Positions 30,427 through 32,424 of a stretch of DNA of 32,424 nt are shown piece by piece; within the stretch, counting starts at the first letter, position 1, and each line of letters opens with the position of its first letter. A program made the translations under genes and the position numbers. The notes under the pieces were generated by a model. It did not search any database and was not told the origin of the DNA. It saw only the letters and a list, made by a program, of their open reading frames with translations. The stretch covers positions 1-32,424 of the forward strand of contig JACIXH010000035.1 in assembly GCA_014360565.1 (NCBI GenBank), read 5' to 3'. The stretch is from Nocardia sp. (GTDB lineage: Bacteria; Actinomycetota; Actinomycetes; Mycobacteriales; Mycobacteriaceae).

Positions 30427-31245
30427 ATGACAATTTCGTCCGTGTTGACCGCCCCGGCGCCGGACTCCGGGGTGGGGAAATCTCGGTACTCCTTGGTCGT
30501 CGCGTCTGATGCCGAGCACCGGGAAGCCGCGCAGCGACTGCGTTACCAGGTGTTCGCCTCCGAACCAGGTTTCCAGATGCCGGAGAACGGCACCGGCCTC
30601 GATGCCGACAAGTTCGACCTGCACTGCGACCACCTGCTGGTCCGGGACGAGTTCTCCGAACAGTTCGTCGGCTGTTACCGGATGCTGCCGCCGGACAAGG
30701 TCGACGCGGCGGGCGGCTACTACACCGCCACCGAGTTCGATCTGGCCCAGCTCGATCCCACCGGCAATCGGATTGTCGAGATGGGTCGCGCCTGCGTGGT
30801 GCCCGATCATCGCAACGGCTCGGTGCTCACCCTCATGTGGGCGGGCATCCTGCACTACATCCAGCTCACCGGCTACGACTGGGTGATGGGGTGTGTGTCG
30901 GTGCCGATGCAGGATTCGCCCGAGGACCCCGCCGGGGTGAACGTGCGCGGCGTGCGCGACCAGCTGCTCGGCCGCCACGCGTGCGACCCCGAGCGCCGCG
31001 TGCACCCGTACAACCCGGTTGTCGTCGATGGACTCTCCCTCGACCAGATGACCGCGCCGAGCCGTCCCAAGATGCCGCCGCTGCTGCGCGGTTACCTGCG
31101 CCTTGGCGCCGAGATCTGTGGCGAGCCGGCCCACGACCCCGACTTCGCCGTCGCCGACTTCGTCGCGCTGCTCGGTATGGAAACCATCAACACCCGGTAC
31201 CTGGAGCGGCTGCAGAGCGCGGCCGCCAATTTCGACGGGAAGTAG
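30427..31245 (+). CDS. OlsB-like GNAT acyltransferase (Rv3027c-like)
   Basis: The 272-aa protein matches the Acetyltransf_5 / ornithine-acyl-ACP N-acyltransferase-like group, also annotated as hemolysin-like. Typical stretches are EAAQRLRYQVFASEPG near the start, DLHCDHLLVRD, the FVGCYRMLPP strand, IVEMGRACV and a C-terminal block with GAEICGEPAHDPDFAVADFVALL. It probably transfers an acyl chain to an amine or hydroxyl group to make a lipid. The next gene, a PlsC-type acyltransferase, starts 4 nt after its stop, exactly as Rv3027c-Rv3026c, and OlsB plus OlsA-like pairs make ornithine lipids in other bacteria. The start is uncertain: ATG 30427 lacks a ribosome binding site, ATG 30397 has GGAG 11 nt upstream, and the frame is open to GTG 30340. 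Confidence 0.88.
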   Translation: MTISSVLTAPAPDSGVGKSRYSLVVASDAEHREAAQRLRYQVFASEPGFQMPENGTGLDADKFDLHCDHLLVRDEFSEQFVGCYRMLPPDKVDAAGGYYTATEFDLAQLDPTGNRIVEMGRACVVPDHRNGSVLTLMWAGILHYIQLTGYDWVMGCVSVPMQDSPEDPAGVNVRGVRDQLLGRHACDPERRVHPYNPVVVDGLSLDQMTAPSRPKMPPLLRGYLRLGAEICGEPAHDPDFAVADFVALLGMETINTRYLERLQSAAANFDGK

Positions 31246-31249
31246 CCCC

Positions 31250-32203
31250 ATGGTGTTCGACGCGCCGCTCGCAACGCACTCTCATTCGTGGATGCCGTCG
31301 AGCCCCTGTGGGTCCGGCTGCATCGAGCCGATCGACGAGGTCGGCACCGCCAGAATGCTCGCTCGACTGGCCGGGATGGCCGGTCTGGTCCTCAGTTTCC
31401 CGGTGCTGACCGTGGCCACTCCGAAGTCGCGGCGTGAGCGGTTGCAGCGTCGCTACGCCAGGGCGGCGCTGAGTTGTCTGGGGATGCGGTTGCGCATCAT
31501 CGACAACCGCTCGCCCGAGCAGGCCTCGACCGAAGGGTTCGCCGACACCGGCACCGCGGTGATGGTCGTGGCCGGACACATTGGCTGGGCGGATGTGGTG
31601 ACGCTGGCCGCGGTGCAGCCGGTCAGCTTCGTGGCCCGTGCCGACATGGTCGAGTGGCCGCTGCTGGGCAAGCTCGCCCAGCTGACCCGCGTCATCCCGA
31701 TCGAGCGGGCGCGACTGCGCGCACTGCCCGGCGTGGTCGGGCAAGTGGCCGAACGGCTCAGCGCCGGTAATCGCATTGTGGTCTTCCCGGAGGGCACGAC
31801 CTGGTGCGGCCGGGCGTACGGTTCGATGCGGCCCGCGATGTTCCAGGCCGCGATCGACACCGGTACCCCCGTTCAGCCGGTGCGCCTGCGCTATTTGGAT
31901 GGTGCCGGAATGCCGTGCACCGTACCGGGTTTCGTTGGAAACGATACCTTCGCCGATTCCGCGAAGCGGGTGCTGCGCAGTAAGGGCATGACCGCCGAGA
32001 TCGTGCTCGAGCCACTCGAACTTCCGGGACCGGATCGCCGGGAGCTGGCTCGGCGCTGTGAGTCGGCGGTGCGCGGCACCGATCGTTCCCGCCACGGCGT
32101 GGCCGACACCCAGTGGATCGAAGCGGGCAACACCCGAGTGCAGGATCCCTCGATGGGGGAGCAGGAGCAGGTTCGCCGACCCGCCGGGGCTACCGTCCGG
32201 TAA
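31250..32203 (+). CDS. PlsC-type lysophospholipid acyltransferase (Rv3026c-like)
   Basis: The 317-aa protein is a 1-acyl-glycerol-3-phosphate acyltransferase family member. A hydrophobic segment at about 36-55 anchors it to the membrane. The catalytic HX4D motif is H110-D115 (GHIGWADV) and the substrate motif FPEGTT is at 179-184; the further block IPIERARLR is present. It should esterify the second acyl chain of phosphatidic acid or of a lyso-ornithine lipid made by the preceding enzyme. The tail from about 285 is polar and unconserved in appearance. ATG 31250 has GGGA 9 nt upstream, overlapping the end of the previous gene, so the pair is one operon. Confidence 0.92.
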   Translation: MVFDAPLATHSHSWMPSSPCGSGCIEPIDEVGTARMLARLAGMAGLVLSFPVLTVATPKSRRERLQRRYARAALSCLGMRLRIIDNRSPEQASTEGFADTGTAVMVVAGHIGWADVVTLAAVQPVSFVARADMVEWPLLGKLAQLTRVIPIERARLRALPGVVGQVAERLSAGNRIVVFPEGTTWCGRAYGSMRPAMFQAAIDTGTPVQPVRLRYLDGAGMPCTVPGFVGNDTFADSAKRVLRSKGMTAEIVLEPLELPGPDRRELARRCESAVRGTDRSRHGVADTQWIEAGNTRVQDPSMGEQEQVRRPAGATVR

Positions 32204-32225
32204 CCGTTCTCGGCGCAATTCATCG

Positions 32226-32259
32226 AAAACCGGAGGCCACTATCGTGGCCTCCGGTTTT
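32226..32259. terminator. Strong rho-independent terminator after the acyltransferase operon
   Basis: A perfect 15-bp stem (32226-32240 with 32245-32259) has a TATC loop; the right arm ends in GGTTTT and the left begins with AAAACC, so it can work in both directions. The remaining sequence to 32424 has no gene; it becomes AT-richer and contains TATACC at 32399-32404, perhaps a promoter for a gene outside the window. Confidence 0.92.
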
Positions 32260-32424
32260 CGTCGTCCGCGGACGCGCAATCGTCACTGACGCGCAGTGTC
32301 GGCCCAGCCGCGCAATGTGAAAAGGCAGTATTCCGAGTTTAATCGTTCGCCCTGCGTAAGACCTGGATATGACCCGCACAACAGACTAGACAGTCGGCTA
32401 TACCCGTTTTGTTCGAGGTAAAAC

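Overview
The window is a high-G+C stretch from a mycolic-acid-type actinobacterium, most likely Nocardia or a close relative. I infer this from remembered gene order: it follows M. tuberculosis Rv3043c to Rv3026c (ctaD, serB2, ABC ATPase, Nudix, echA17-like, two methyltransferase-like genes, Rv3034c/Rv3035-like pair, Rv3032-Rv3031-Rv3030, fixA/fixB, Rv3027c, Rv3026c). The genus call is a judgement, not a database result. No rRNA, tRNA, CRISPR array, insertion sequence or prophage was seen.

Region 1 (1-9420) reads almost entirely rightward. It holds the 3' end of ctaD closed by a strong terminator, serB2, a small lipoprotein, a Pth2-domain protein, an unlisted 51-aa membrane protein, an orphan ABC ATPase, a Nudix hydrolase, a crotonase and two methyltransferase-fold proteins. 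Several genes have a TANNNT -10 hexamer 6-7 nt before the start codon and no Shine-Dalgarno, which suggests leaderless mRNAs.

Region 2 (9439-20549) concerns mainly the cell envelope and polysaccharides. It holds a DUF1697 protein, a hexapeptide acyltransferase divergent from a beta-propeller lipoprotein, and a polysaccharide-deacetylase lipoprotein divergent from a DUF4015 glycosidase-like membrane protein. Next comes a large TerD protein fused to a PD-(D/E)XK nuclease domain, then a tightly overlapping three-gene operon (methyltransferase, GH57 branching enzyme, GT4 glucosyltransferase). That operon matches the mycobacterial cluster for methylglucose lipopolysaccharide or related alpha-glucans.

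Region 3 (20550-22592) is the etfB-etfA operon, divergent from the polysaccharide operon. A perfect inverted repeat sits in the shared control region and a textbook terminator lies at the end.

Region 4 (22600-30224) looks like an accessory insertion between etfA and the Rv3027c-like gene, which are neighbours in M. tuberculosis. It carries a Uma2-type nuclease, an aminoglycoside-phosphotransferase-like kinase, a membrane Ser/Thr kinase, a VapBC toxin-antitoxin pair, a LysR regulator divergent from a type II NADH dehydrogenase, and a secreted LGFP-repeat protein.

Region 5 (30427-32259) resumes the conserved order with an OlsB-like GNAT acyltransferase and a PlsC-type acyltransferase, probably one lipid-synthesis operon, closed by a perfect 15-bp terminator. 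The most unusual items are the TerD-nuclease fusion, the etfB/methyltransferase operator, the crotonase promoter built on the preceding gene's stop codon, and the accessory block.
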